A stretch of DNA of 64,000 nt from Pictodentalium vernedei (Eukaryota > Mollusca > Scaphopoda > Dentaliida > Dentaliidae), in assembly GCA_031216915.1 (NCBI GenBank), contig CM062294.1, forward strand, positions 391,707,217 through 391,771,216, read 5' to 3'. This document shows positions 20,316-32,119 of the stretch, in pieces. Within the stretch, counting starts at the first letter, position 1. Every line of letters starts with the position of its first letter. Both the position numbers and the translations under genes were made by a program. Below the pieces are notes generated by a model, which was given only the letters and a program-made list of their open reading frames with translations, did no database searches and had not been told where the DNA came from.

Positions 20316-20560
20316 CATGCTTTATGTGCCGATATGTGCTTATGTGAAAAGGCACAATGTGCCCTAGCAAATAGGCACATACGGGTATTTGAGGATACCT
20401 ATGGCCTGGTATTGTATTATTTGAGGATACCTTTATAGGATACCTTCTGGAGAACCACTTTTTGTCATATGTGCTTATGTGAAAAGGCACAATGACAACC
20501 AAGTGATACCCATAATACATTGCGGTATGACGTCACTTCCTAGGTCCACCAGAATAGGTC
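20316..20560. mobile_element. Deleted relative of the giant foldback element
   Basis: It contains gcatgctttatgtgccgata, two gtgcttatgtgaaaaggcac hairpin starts, tatttgaggatacctat, gtattgtattatttgagg and taggataccttctggagaa, all signature words of the arms at 6558-6770. It then jumps to atgacgtcacttcctaggtcc (20526-20546), matching the arm end at 9332-9352. The middle of the arm is missing, so it is an internally deleted copy. It interrupts the RT fragment. Confidence 0.7.
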
Positions 20561-20826
20561 AACCAGATGGGGGTCGAAACCCCCCTCGCCTACTACTACT
20601 GACCTTCACCTTTCACCTACAGATCCCCAAAGCAATCCCAATCATCCCATTACAAGCAGCCTACCTGTAAAGTATGGGTACTGTGTGACCAACGGAACAA
20701 AAGTTATTGCCCGTAAACGAGTGTGACGGACGGACAAATGGATGAACGGATGGATGAAAGGATGAATGGACAAAGTGATTACTATAAACACCCCCCTTTT
20801 ATAAGGGTGGGTGGGGGGGGGGTATA
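20561..20826 (+). repeat. Repeat end with gacggacgga words and hairpin
   Basis: The stretch 20724-20822 has cggacggacaaatggatgaacgg-type words and ends in acccccctttt/ataagggtggg, as at 2640-2692. It resembles the tail of the family at 1806-2695. Confidence 0.4.
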
Positions 20827-21130
20827 TTTATTTATTGGTGTTTAAGGTCAAATACTTATGCACAATGGCTAATCGTGACCGTGAGTTTTACGGGTGGAGA
20901 AAGCCGGAGTACCCAGAGAGAACCACCAAGCATCAACAAGCAACTGTCAGCTCAACATTGAGGACATGTGCACCATCGACGTGCAGTATGTCTTAGTACA
21001 TAGGTTCATCGTGCCCCATGTAGGCAACTGGGATAAAGTGCCTTGCCCAAGGACACAATGCGGGTTGTCCCAGACAGGGATCGAACTCGGGACCTCCAGC
21101 ATTGAAGTCCAACCATCTACCACTGACGGT
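20827..21130 (-). mobile_element. tRNA-headed SINE, diverged copy
   Basis: It matches the 30262-30870 copy through tttattggtgtttaaggtca, tttacgggtggag.aagccgg, agagaaccacc, accatcgacgtgcagta and ttgcccaaggacaca. The minus-strand head holds gagttcgatccc, one change from the pol III B box. The (TTTA)n side is the 3' tail, so the element points to the minus strand. Confidence 0.7.
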
Positions 21131-24100
21131 ATAATATACCCCCCTTTTATAATAATAAACAATAGAATACACCCAATCAGTATCAGAGGTAGATTACCAA
21201 ACTGTTGATTACATGTAACACACATTAGTCATCATAACTTGGAAAATTCCGTTCTTTCACATCGTATATACTTCCGTGGGTGACAAATGCAAATGGCTCT
21301 GTCCATCCAGACATGGACAAACACATGTTTTGGCATCACTGTCCACAGTTTGGACCACTAATTTTTTGGGGGTAGAGAGCCAAATTTTTTTTTTGGCTCT
21401 CAAAATTTGTTCACAAACCTTTGCCTTGTTACAATTTACGGAAGAGCGCCAAAGGGGACTCTCCCATAAATTGTAACAAGGGGCAAAATCATACAGACTA
21501 AATAATTTCACTTCAAAGATAATATGAAGCACATCAACAGAACATAAAGCCTTTAAATTGTGGTACCTTCATTTTAGAATAAAGCCTAAATATTGGCTTT
21601 CAATACTCAACCAGTTAAGAAAGGGATGGGGAAATGGTATATTCTCAACTGCAGCTACAAAATAAAAAGTACAACAGTGGCTCACACATGAAGCCAAAAT
21701 CAACAGGAAAGTTTGTGGCAGTAATAAATATGTTTGATATCTCTGACAACTGGGAAACAACTTTTAGTGAACCATATGAGTGGAGAGAAATCATAAATGA
21801 CACTCTAACAAATCTCTTTTTCCTCAAAATCTTCTCTAACAATCAGACTTTTTAATGGGTATGGAAAACAGACAAGTATGGAATCGTTTTCCCCATTACA
21901 CGCAATAACTCATGTACACCGATAGCATGTTTCATGAAAATCTGATTACATTTGTTAAATTTATCGCATTCACATCAAAATACAGACTTTCTATATCCCA
22001 TCAAACTTTGGACAGGGAATAAAAAAATAAAAATATAGGTATGTAATGCATTTGGTTTTATTCGAGAAGTTACAAGAAGTATTAATTTTAAGACTAGCAG
22101 ACATTCATTGTCTTAATAAAATAAATATATACATCAGCATGTTAACAAAAATATAACACCAAGCTTAAGATAATTGCATAGCAAACAAATTAGCCATTAA
22201 CACCGTTAATACTATGGCTAATTTTGGAGAGAAAAAATCAACTTTTCATTTGACTCTCAACCTGCAAAGTATTTTATTGAATTTCTCACAGAATCAAGTC
22301 ATGGCTGCTCAAGAGCATCCATAACTTAATTTGATGAAAAATAGAATAGAATATGATGTCAAGAAATCATTGGTAAGGGCACTATTCCTATATATGGGGG
22401 TATATTTTGTTAAAAGAGACATAATTTTACTTCAACTGGATTAAAGCAGATTTTTGTAATGGGAAAGAAAATCCAAATGCTTGCACATGGGAGGAAAATC
22501 TGCCTGCAACAGAAGAGTTCAAGACATTTTCAACAGTTAGTTTTGGATAATTGTGTTTGACAGTTTCACAATTGGAGAAAGTCAAGTATCTGGTGAAACC
22601 CATTTTGGTTCCTGTACATATTTTGGGATCAAATTATGGGGTTTCCAGAATTCAGGAAAACAAAAAAATCTTGTTTTTTTTTTAGGATATTGGTGAACCC
22701 CAAGATTCAAGAAGCCAGGGAACATTGCCAGTACAGGAATTGCTGCTTATTTGGAGTTATTATTCCTTGCAGTCGTAGGCATAAAACGTAATGACAATAT
22801 AGTTTTTCTGTCACAGACTGCCTTTTAGTGTTTCAGAGATTTTGTGTGAACTTGTCCATGCTCATCCATATTGGAAATGTCCGGCTGATAAGCTGGACTG
22901 GAAAACTCCGAAAGTACAAATCCCTTCTAGAATGTACAAAGATCTTCAGATGTAAAAAAAAAAAAAAAAGATCCTCAGAATCAATATTAAAAAAAAGCGA
23001 TTTTCGGGAGAGGAAGTGGTATTCAAGGGTTTCCAGGTCCTGTAAAAATGATTTTAAAATTCCAGGATATTCAAATGCCTGCAGGACTCTGGCATTGAGT
23101 GGTCTTATACCTTTTAACTAACTAAAAAGAAACACACAGATTGTGAGCCTTGATTCACCTCTACAAAAGAATATATGTCCTCCCATCTCATTTTGCTGCC
23201 ATGTAAAATCATTATTGCTTACTAACAATCCAGGGTGTTAACCCTTAGGTCCCCATACAGCCACAAATTGCCCCTTTTATACTGCTCTTGAAAAGTTGTC
23301 CCTAGTATATTCTTCCTTGAGATTTCTACTGGCAGGATGTATTTATTGTGACAGTGTTTTTACATTGTTGGCTGCCTGCACAATGATGTAGAAACACTGT
23401 TAAGTCATCTACAGTTGTGATCATGTACATATGGTAGTTATTAACATAAAAATTAATCTGAGTACATCAGGGTAAGAGCATGTAAATGCTATAACTTTGC
23501 AGTAGGTTACACAAGAAGCAAAAACCAAGCATGATTTCTGTCATCCAACCATCTGTCCCCTGCTACTTGCATGATCTCAATTCTTAATTCCAAAGCTGTT
23601 AAAAAGCTATTTTTAAAATTTTCTATTGATGAGATCTTAGAGCAACTAACTTTGGCCCCATGTTCCAAATATTGCTTCTATCACATCTATGCTATTACCA
23701 GAAAAAGCTCATGGATATGGTTCCAATGTTCACACATGGTGAGTGAAAAATATAACTTTCAAAGCAGTCAAGTGTGAGCATGAGAAAGGTCACAGTGAGA
23801 AATGTAGGATGAGGATGCAGCACTTTTTTGAAATCTTGATTACAATTTTCTGGCATCTTTCCAGCAAGATAAACATCAGACTGAAGTCTTCGAGGATGTT
23901 TTGATGATTTTTATGGCACTGCTATTTTGAATCAATATATTCAATTATGCTTCCCGAAAAATAGTAAATTATCAACTGGTAAGTTTGGTTGTTTTGAAGG
24001 TGTGGGGGTGGATGGGGAAGGGATAATGAATAACAGACTGGACAACATGTTTCAGCTGAAAGAACTATTTTTATCCATATCATTTGACCATTTTTGACAA

Positions 24101-26742
24101 GAACAATTTTTGGCATGGGAATAGATTACGTGAGTTTTAAAAAATATATGCATTTTGTTCATTAAACATTATATATATCACTTCGCCTGAGCCTTACAAT
24201 ATTTGCGAATGTGACTTCTATAGCAAGCAGCCTGTCATAAAAGTCAAATCCACACATACTCTCACTTTCAAGTTAACTCCATCACAAGCAATCTCAATCA
24301 AAAGATAAATAAAACATTCAGATTCTTTTGCATGAAGAATTTATTGGTTTCAACAACTGAAACACAGAAAATTATAAAATTTGTGGAGCACTGTCCCTTT
24401 ACGTCATCTACCCCTGCAAATTACTTTTAACAGCCAGGATAATACTGTATTGGACATCTTGAGAGATTTAGGAAGTAGTGGAGTATTCAGAGAAAACCAT
24501 TGAGCAGAGCTACTGCTTGATTATTCAACTTTGTTGAAAGAATGCTCCATTGCATATCACCATAAAGAGATGTACTTTGGCGACAACATATTTGGAACCT
24601 AGCACAACTTTGAACAATCATACCTACAAACAAGACAACCTGAGCACCACCATGAAACTGGCTAGACTTGAAATCACAGGCTCTCGATCAGAAGTCTGAT
24701 GTAGGAATCAAATATAGATTCATATAACATGTCACTGAAATGACATGAAAGTCTGTGTATTTCTTCATTGGCTTTAAGTTTACTTTCAGCATCTCTGGAT
24801 GTGTGATGATCACAAGAAAGCTATAAAGTGAAGTTTATATTTAGTGACTCATTTATGTTACCCACTTTAGTAGAATAATACCCCAGACATTGGTTACAGT
24901 ATCAGACCAGTCAGACTTTTCAAAACAGCACTCCTCCCACTTAAAAACTGTTCCATGATGGAGAAGAAAGCTTTTGAGACTGAAAATCAATTAAAAAAAA
25001 TATACAGACCTGAAAAATCTAGCATTCACATGACATTGATGGTTATATTTGTAAATTTTGCATGTATGTGAAAAATACTCTTATCAGCCTACAGGTGCAG
25101 GTGAATAGGGCTTTAGATGACTTAGAAGTCCTTTCCTCTTTTGGTACCACTGAGACAGAAAACAAAGAGTATGGAGTACAGGGAACAGGAATCAATGACC
25201 GAGTTAGAGTTTTTCAAGTGTTTCCTGAGCACTGTAAGCAGGAATGAAAAACAGGAAAAATTCCTGCAAGGGTCATTGATTCCTGTCCCATGTACTCTAC
25301 CTGAATTGTGTTCTGTATTTATACCACAATTACACTTGAGTTATGTGAATGAAACAGATATTTTTAAAGAACAATATCACTTTTGGCAGTATATTTATCT
25401 TCTTGCATGACACGATTTTGTGTCAAAGCATTTCATTCATGTCATAACTTTGCTCAGATACGTTAATGACCAATCCTGATGCATTCTTACATATCAGCCA
25501 GATTCCACACATGGTATATCCAGTACATTTATCACTGTCTGTATTGCATCAGTTTACCCTCAATACACATAGCAAGTGTGGTATAAAAGATAAATATGCA
25601 CCATTTTCTATACTTTTTCTTTTCTGAAAAACCTGGTTATAAAATTGCATACATTTTTATGACTTTCAAAACAAAGCAAGGAGTCTGTTTTCAGTGAAGC
25701 CGAAATAAGGCCTTCCAGCATTGAACCAGTTATACACAAATAATGCAACACACTGGAAAGGTGGGTAAAGCTGAACAGGGGATTCTGCAATTTATTTTAA
25801 AAATACATGGTGTCCTCCAATTTTCTGTGTTTGCTTCCATTCCATAACCTGTTCCCAACAAATAGTAACTGTTTAATGTTCAATAATATCATATTTATTA
25901 GTTATTTTAACCCTTCTTGTGCTGGAAATTTAACCTACAGAGAAACAAAATCTCCATCTTGAAATGGACTAAAATGTGAGACATCCATAATGGTTATGGG
26001 TCTGTATAGATACGGTAAGGGGTTAGCAGTGGCCTGCTAACCCTTACTCTCACTATACTAACCCTAATGATTTCTCCCAAGTTTTAGGTTTCCTTTTCTA
26101 GCAGCAGGTGACGCTTTATAACACAAGCAGGACACGGACAGGCAGAAAGTGTGTACCATTATCATACAGCCCCGAAAATATGCTTAGAAAACTGACATAG
26201 GGCTGTTAAATTCAAATCCAAATTTTTTTCACTAAATTTATTAAAACTGTGATGGAGAGCAGTGAAAATGAAATTTTTTAAAATAAATTGCAGAGTCCCT
26301 TATTCTTCAGCTTTAGCGAAAGGTGGGCTGGGACAAGTAAAAATGAAAACATCACATTGGGTAAATATACCCAGCACCTGAAGTGCTCAACATCACATTA
26401 CAGAGACAGAAGAAGTGGAGTAAAAAAATAGGTTTTCAACAGCAACATAAATATATATGAGTAATTTACAATTGTACAATCTACAGAAGCCAATTTGCAC
26501 TAACCCTATATATAGACGCAAATGTACACCGAAATGATGAGCAGCACTTGACAATCTTTACATAACATAAATTGAACATGATCACCTGTAATATGCAAAG
26601 TGTTTTGTTACCCACACCTTCAGTAGTCTGGGTAGAGCCAATAGAAACTGTGTTGCCACTTATACATCTCTCTTTAATAATCTTCTTGACTATGCTTTGA
26701 AGTGGTAATTGATTGACTGGTAAAGGTCTTAACTAAGTTTGG
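21131..26742. other. Gene-poor DNA with several isolated hairpins
   Basis: There is no supported exon in 5.6 kb. Hairpins lie at about 21423-21482 (ccttgttacaattta/taaattgtaacaagg), 23351-23400 (acagtgttt/aaacactgt) and 25174-25297 (two 27-nt arms, two mismatches). A decayed relative of the 28155-28396 element lies near 22290-22345. A16 is at 22954-22969. The many short frames have no domain I recognise. Confidence 0.5.
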
Positions 26743-26962
26743 TTAACCCTTTACCCCACTTGTGCACAATATCAAAATTTGTTCTTTAAATGATTATTTT
26801 TCAAATTTAGAAAAATATTTTAACAAAACCACATCATGTCAGTCCTCATTGGAATAAGGTTAATCAGCTCATTCCAATGAGGGTTCACATGATATGTCTT
26901 TTAAAACTGCTCAATTTGACTTAGACCGACCAATACAGCCAATTCGTTAGGTAGAAGGTTAA
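26743..26962. mobile_element. TTAA-flanked palindromic MITE
   Basis: TTAA at 26743-26746 and 26959-26962 bounds ccctttacccc ... aggtagaagg ends. The centre folds (tcctcattggaat ... attccaatgaggg, catcatgt/acatgat). It is family 1 of the TTAA MITEs in this window. Confidence 0.65.
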
Positions 26963-27057
26963 ACATTGGTTCATATGGATTTGCCTGATTATAATTATGG
27001 ACACTCTCCAAAAAATTGTGACAAGACAAACAGATATGAACAATATATATATTTCTT

Positions 27058-27400
27058 TTAACCGTTTACCTGATGAATTAGCCACACCCACACACCTAAT
27101 TTACAAATTAGGCAGATGAAAAAAAAATTACTGTTCCAAATTTTTTTACAAAATCATAAAAAATGACCCCTCATTGAAAAAAGCTTGTCAAGCTCGTTCT
27201 AACGTGGGGAGTCACATGATACAGTTTTGGATGTAGACTGCCAAGTGTAGCAAAACTGTATAAAAATATCCATGTCTGCAAGGGTTAACCCTTTACCTAA
27301 CGAATCTACTGTATACGTCCACGTAATTTACAGTTTAAGAGGTTGAAAATAATTTTTTTTTTTAAATTTCAACAAAACCATATCATTTTGCTATCCTGTG
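27058..27400. mobile_element. TTAA MITE (27058-27288) and adjoining half element
   Basis: The first copy runs between TTAA 27058-27061 and TTAA 27285-27288, with a diverged centre (cccctcattgaaaaaagctt / cttgtcaagctcgttctaac). The second starts at the same TTAA with ccctttacctaacgaatc and runs to aacaaaaccatatca, then stops at the would-be centre. The two share one TTAA. From 27401 to 27902 I see nothing recognisable. Confidence 0.5.
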
Positions 27401-27902
27401 CATTGGTTAACCAGCATTTTTTCCAACTGGATAGTAATCGGTGACCAGCCAACACTTGTGTCTTCACACTGGTTGGATGATCCACCATGATGTCATTCTT
27501 TGATTTGGGATGCCCATCCAAAACTACACTATCTTCTACAGTACCTCTCAAAGAGAGCTTCTTCAGTACCAGGTCTAAACTATCAATACCAAAAGCCCTG
27601 CTGTCAAGAAAATTCTTCTGTATTTAAAGGGAATTGAAGGAAGACAGGTTTTTTGGCTATATCATTTCCTGGGAGTGTATTCCATCTTTAACATTAATTG
27701 TTCTGTTGTCATACTGTATGTTCATATGCTGCATATAAATAGTTCTAATATAGAGCATGGACTAATGATTAATCCTCTTCACAACATAACATAGTGAGAC
27801 AAATTGAAACTGACAGCCACTCCCACATTGTTTCCACTTGTCAAATGATTGGCAATTTGGACATTGGTCCACTGAGTGAGTGATTGTGCACCAAAACATA
27901 CT

Positions 27903-28151
27903 TTAACCCTTCACCAAATGAATCGGCCACATCCATCCGCGTAATTTTCAAATTCAGCAGTTGAAAAAATATTATTTTTCAAACAATTTCAACAAAACCA
28001 TATCATGTAACCCCTCATTGGAGCGAGCTCGTAGAGCTCGTTCCAATGAGGGGTCACATGATATGGTTCTGTTGAAATTTTGGAAAAAAAATGGAAAAAT
28101 GATATTTAAAATAATCAATTTTGATATCATCTACGTTGGGTAAAGGGTTAA
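27903..28151. mobile_element. TTAA-flanked palindromic MITE, well preserved
   Basis: TTAA at 27903-27906 and 28148-28151 flanks a 241-bp element whose ends are cccttcaccaa and cgttgggtaaaggg. The inner palindrome 27985-28079 (aatttcaacaaaaccatatc ... cctcattggagcgagctcg and mirror) is nearly perfect. A CCC...GGG end with a TTAA target duplication is the signature of piggyBac-type non-autonomous elements, so that assignment is likely but inferred. Confidence 0.75.
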
Positions 28152-28154
28152 CTC

Positions 28155-28396
28155 TTAACCCGCTGAGTATTTACAAGATATTTTTCATCAAATCTAGTCA
28201 TGGCTGCTGTTAAGCAGCCATGACTAGATTTGATGAAAAATTCATCAGAATTTATCCCAAGAAATCATTGGCAAAGAAATCTATTCAGTTTGCAGAGAGA
28301 AAATTTGATTAAATGTACCCAAATTGTACTAATTTTAGTAGCAAGAGAAATCCTGTCCCGGGCAGGAATATCTGCCAGCAGCATGCAAGGAGTTAA
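28155..28396. mobile_element. Second TTAA-flanked palindromic element family
   Basis: TTAA occurs at 28155-28158 and 28393-28396. It contains a hairpin with perfect 27-nt arms (28181-28207 and 28214-28240; core catcaaatctagtcatggc) around tgttaa. Related decayed words occur near 22290-22345 and 48405-48475. It sits 3 bp from the previous MITE. Confidence 0.6.
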
Positions 28397-29287
28397 TTAT
28401 GTAAAAGCACTAAAACCCTGTTTATTATCCATATAAAGTTCTATTCTACACCACAAAAGAGCAAGTCAACAGAGGTGAACAAGCACTGGATGAATTTCTG
28501 TAGTTTCTTGGTAATACTCCAAATGGAAAGATCAATTTTGTCAGTTCATTTATTTCCGACACGAGGTGACCCTGGCTGTCAAAAGTGTTGTTAAATCCCA
28601 ATAAATAAATAAATAAATAAATTGTTCATTTGTTGATGTTTAAGGTTACCTTCAACATCTATGGCTATATCGTGACTGTAACAAAAGTATGACATCAAGT
28701 TCAACCAATGATAGGGGTTGAAAAAAATGTAGCTTTCCCACAACCCAGAAATCGGTGGTGTCAAAATATTCAGGTAGAGGTAGGCAAAAATACGACAAAC
28801 TTCAGGCATCCCAACACATGGTGACTGAGCCTTTAATCTGAAACAGGCATATATATCGTCAAATTTTTGATGACTGAAGAGCAAAAATATGGACAATCTG
28901 CCTAAATGAATTTGAACTAAATTGTATAGGCCAAACAATAGTGAATACATGCTTGTACTGCCAGTGTTTTTACAACTGTTCTGCTAACATTACTGATAAA
29001 AGTTCAACTATTTTTTCTCAAAACAGAAAAAAAGCTTTCAGAGAATTTTTCAGACAACTTCATCCAGCACCCACTTCCCGATTTTCTTGGTCCTCCTGAA
29101 TACCAAAAAGTTAATGCTGTGAATTTGAAGAAATTCAAAACCTTGATTTGTTCAAGGACTACTTTCAAACAGAGCATCAGAAAAGGCAATGACAACAAAA
29201 AAATCAATGTTTTACAATTATATTGCATTCAGTTTTAGGATAGACAGGTGGAGATATTTCATTTCTTACCCTTCTATTACATTCAGA
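28397..29287. other. Non-coding; short SINE fragment
   Basis: A (AAAT)n run at about 28601-28622 and tgttgatgtttaaggtta through about 28760 resemble the SINE family at 29288. I see no gene. Confidence 0.45.
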
Positions 29288-29515
29288 ACAATTTATTTAT
29301 TTATTGGTGTTTAAGGTCACACATTTCTGCACAATGGATAGCTGTCACTGCAACATGGATATAAAGTCAAGTCCAACCAATCGTTTGTACTCATGTTGCC
29401 CATTCTAGAGGACTTTCACCCCAGAATTGGTTTACCAGGTCCTATTTTATAAGTAAAACAGAGCTTGATTACCACAGAAAACAAGCACTGCTTTGCTTCA
29501 CAGGTTCAGAAAAAT
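29288..29515 (+). mobile_element. Dispersed element of the 'tttattggtgtttaaggtcac' family
   Basis: It opens with (ttta)n and ggtgtttaaggtcacacatt, has ctgcacaatgg, taaagtcaagtccaaccaat, tgttgcccattctagaggac and caggtcctattttataagtaaaac, and ends ccacagaaaacaagcactgc. The family recurs at 33125, 40986, 45285, 45995, 58195 and 59775. It shares its T-rich start with the tRNA-headed SINEs but has a different body and no visible tRNA head. From 29516 to 30261 I see nothing. Confidence 0.65.
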
Positions 29516-30261
29516 TAAATTAGTAGTGTTTCTTTTTATAGAAACAATTATCATCAAAATTGAATTTTCTAAATGGTATCAGATCAAAAGAAAAAGGTTT
29601 CATTATACTATTTATTAAATGCTCAACTGTAAATTAGTGAGAAAATGCTTTAGTTGTAAAATCAAGATTCAGAGAATCAGTTTCATTACACTCAATTTAT
29701 CCCGACCAAAGTTAATGTTAATTAAAAAAAAAAAATGCAGAACTTTAAATCAAAAAGAATGTTTTTAGTCCCACAAAAATATTATTTTGAGATAATATTT
29801 CAACCAATTATGAAATGTTGGGCAAAAAATAGTAGAGGACTGTATTTTGCTGCAGTTACTCAATAAAATAGTGAGGGAAAAGTTACAAATGATCAGCCAG
29901 CCTTTTTGGAGGAAAAGATTAGATGTGTTTCAAACAAAAACAATGGTATGTTCTCTGAAGAGCAAACAATAAAAAGAGAAATCAATATTTTGTTATGGAT
30001 AGGGATCATAGCAACTCATGAAAATTTATATTTCTTGTGCTCACTCATAAGATATTAACCAGTTCCTGCAAAGTACTAGATACATTTCTCAGAGCTTATC
30101 TGCTCTTTTTAATTTAAACCCTAAAGGTCTGGGTCAGACTTTCATCACTTTTACTTTAACAAAACAGGACCCCAACAAGCAGTCGTTGTGTAACCTTGCA
30201 TTTGACATTCTAAATATCTTGGTAGTTGTTTCTAGCTAAGTCTTGGTTGCTCATATTATTA

Positions 30262-30870
30262 TTTATTATTATTATTTACTGGTGTTTAACCCTTTACCTA
30301 ACATGAAAAGCAGACGACACTTGCAAAAAAAATTCTTGAATAACTAATTTTTTTCATTTTTTGTCTCAAAAACATAGGTTATGACCCCTCATTGGAACGA
30401 GCTCGACGAGCTCGTTCCAATGAGGGGTCATAACCTATGTTTTTGAGACAAAAAATGAAAATATAATGAAAATTAATTGGCGATTTTTGAGAATAGCGCT
30501 GGCCGGTTTTGGCCGTTACGTTGGGTAAAGGGTTAAGGTCACATACTTCTGCACAATGGCTAATCATGACTACGGCAGTTTTACGGGTGGAGGAAGCCGG
30601 AGTAACAGAGAGAACCACCGAGCAACGATGAGCAACTGTCAGCTCCCCAACATACTAACTCCGCACAAGCAGGGTTAGCATTGGTTGAAGACAGGTGTAC
30701 CATCGACGTGCAGTACGCCTTAGTGCACAGCATCATCGTGCCCCCACATGGGCAATGGGGGTGAAGTGTCTTGCCCAAGGACACAACGCGGTTGCCGCAG
30801 GTGGGATTCGAACCGTGGACCTCTCGGCTTGCAGCCTGCACCTCTACCTACTGAGCCACCACGCCCCCAG
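30262..30870 (-). mobile_element. tRNA-headed SINE with a MITE nested inside
   Basis: On the minus strand the 5' head has an A box TGGCTCAGTAGG (30847-30858) and a perfect B box GGTTCGAATCC (30804-30814), 32 nt apart. This is an internal RNA polymerase III promoter of tRNA type. The body contains tccttgggcaagac, the cgtcgatggtacacc word and agctgacagttgctc. The tail is (aataat)n at 30262-30279. A 243-bp MITE occupies 30290-30532 within the body. SINEs are copied in trans by LINE machinery, and the LINE remnants at 13.5 and 20 kb are candidates for the type of partner, not proven ones. Confidence 0.8.
30286..30536. mobile_element. Young TTAA MITE with perfect 51-bp palindrome arms
   Basis: TTAA at 30286-30289 and 30533-30536 flanks ccctttacctaac ... 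gttgggtaaaggg. The central palindrome 30355-30405 / 30407-30457 pairs over 51 of 51 bases (cattttttgtctcaaaaaca ... ggaacgagctcg). Removing the element and one TTAA restores the SINE word ggtgtttaaggtcac seen intact at 29305, 40998 and 20837. This shows precise insertion with TTAA duplication. Confidence 0.85.
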
Positions 30871-31624
30871 GTTGCTCATATAGGCAGCCAAGACTTACTT
30901 AACTGGTTGATTGCTAGAAGCAATTACCATGGCTCTACTGAAAAGTACTGAAAGCCACTACGGTGGATTTACACTGTACACATCAGCTTGTTTGCTCAGC
31001 AGTAGTAGAAAACTTATTTCATAAAATTGTTTTGTTACCATTTATCAGAGAGTGCCAACAGGCAGCCAACAGGCACTCTCCAGTAAATGGTAATAAAACA
31101 ATTATTTATGAAGATCATCTTGCTAAACTAGGGCTCCCCTTTCTGGTAATATGGTGTTTTTGAAAAAATACTCATGTTACAAATCACCTCTGAAAAATAA
31201 TCTAGCCCTCTACCAGCCAGAATAAACTAAGACAACAGGATACAGAGTATCAAAGTCTAACAAAGATGTATAAAAAATTCCCATGGTTAAATTTAAATGT
31301 TTTACTGCCGCAGTGTCTTTATTTAGTAATGACTATAAATTTTGCCCCCTTCTCAGCATGAAACACATCTGATTGGTTAAAGTGACTGGACAAATAGCAG
31401 TGATGTCGGATATTTTAAAACATGCAAGAGATAAGAGCTCAGGCTTTTGCTACCTGTTTGTTGCATGCACCACACCCAGGTGCTAAGAATAACCTTTGAC
31501 CTTGATTGGATCACTTTGTGGGGAAATGCTGATTAGCATTGTTAAGCTATCTTCAACTAATATTCTATGGTAGGAGGGGACAAAAGCATTACCTCAGGCA
31601 ACATACAGGGTGCATGGAGATTTG
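30871..31624. other. Non-coding; one hairpin
   Basis: A hairpin at 31025-31103 has 32-nt arms (aattgttttgttaccattta / taaatggtaataaaacaatt) with about four mismatches. Its loop repeats gccaacaggca. Nothing else is recognised. Confidence 0.5.
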
Positions 31625-31870
31625 TTTTTTATTTATTTATTATTTATTGGGGTTTAATGACACTTTCAACAGCCAGGATCACCTCATGTCAGACAGTTTT
31701 ACAGGTGGAGGAAGCTGGAGTACCTGGAGAGAACCACCAAGCAACTGTCAGATACCCTAACATGGTAACTCCATACAATCAGGGTTAGCATTGGTTGAAG
31801 ACAAGTGCACCATGCACTATCGACATGAGTGCACCTTAGTACACAATGCCACCGTGCCCCCACATGGAGA
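31625..31870 (-). mobile_element. tRNA-headed SINE copy lacking the head
   Basis: It has (ttta)n, ttattggggtttaatgacac, ttttacaggtggaggaagc, agagaaccaccaagcaac, gggttagcattggttgaaga and gtgcccccacatgga, in the order of the 30262-30870 copy. It ends before the B and A boxes, so it is truncated at its 5' (right) end. Confidence 0.65.
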
Positions 31871-31891
31871 TTTAGCACCTGGATGTTAGTT

Positions 31892-32119
31892 TTAAACCCT
31901 TGAGATTCACATCAGTGTTTAAACATGACATCTAGGTATAAAATCTCCAAATATCCTAGTTGTTGCCTGCCCAAGAATAACTTATATTGTACTTTAACTT
32001 TTAATGATGAAATGTTGTGTGATACAATGTTGGAAAAGACTCTTCTCAGCTCTTTCCAACAGTGCCTCACATACCAGTATATCTTTAGATCAATGAGGGA
32101 GGTAACCTGCAAGGGTTAA
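31892..32119. mobile_element. Probable TTAA-flanked MITE, diverged
   Basis: TTAA at 31892-31895 and 32116-32119 bounds acccttgagatt ... cctgcaaggg. A central fold tgttggaaa/tttccaaca lies near 32029-32061. It is weaker than the other copies. From 32120 to 32782 I see no feature. Confidence 0.45.

Noticed and set aside
30804-30858. Functional tRNA gene
   Set aside because: A and B boxes are good but the sequence is the head of a SINE with a (aataat)n tail and cannot fold a full cloverleaf with acceptor pairing that I can see.
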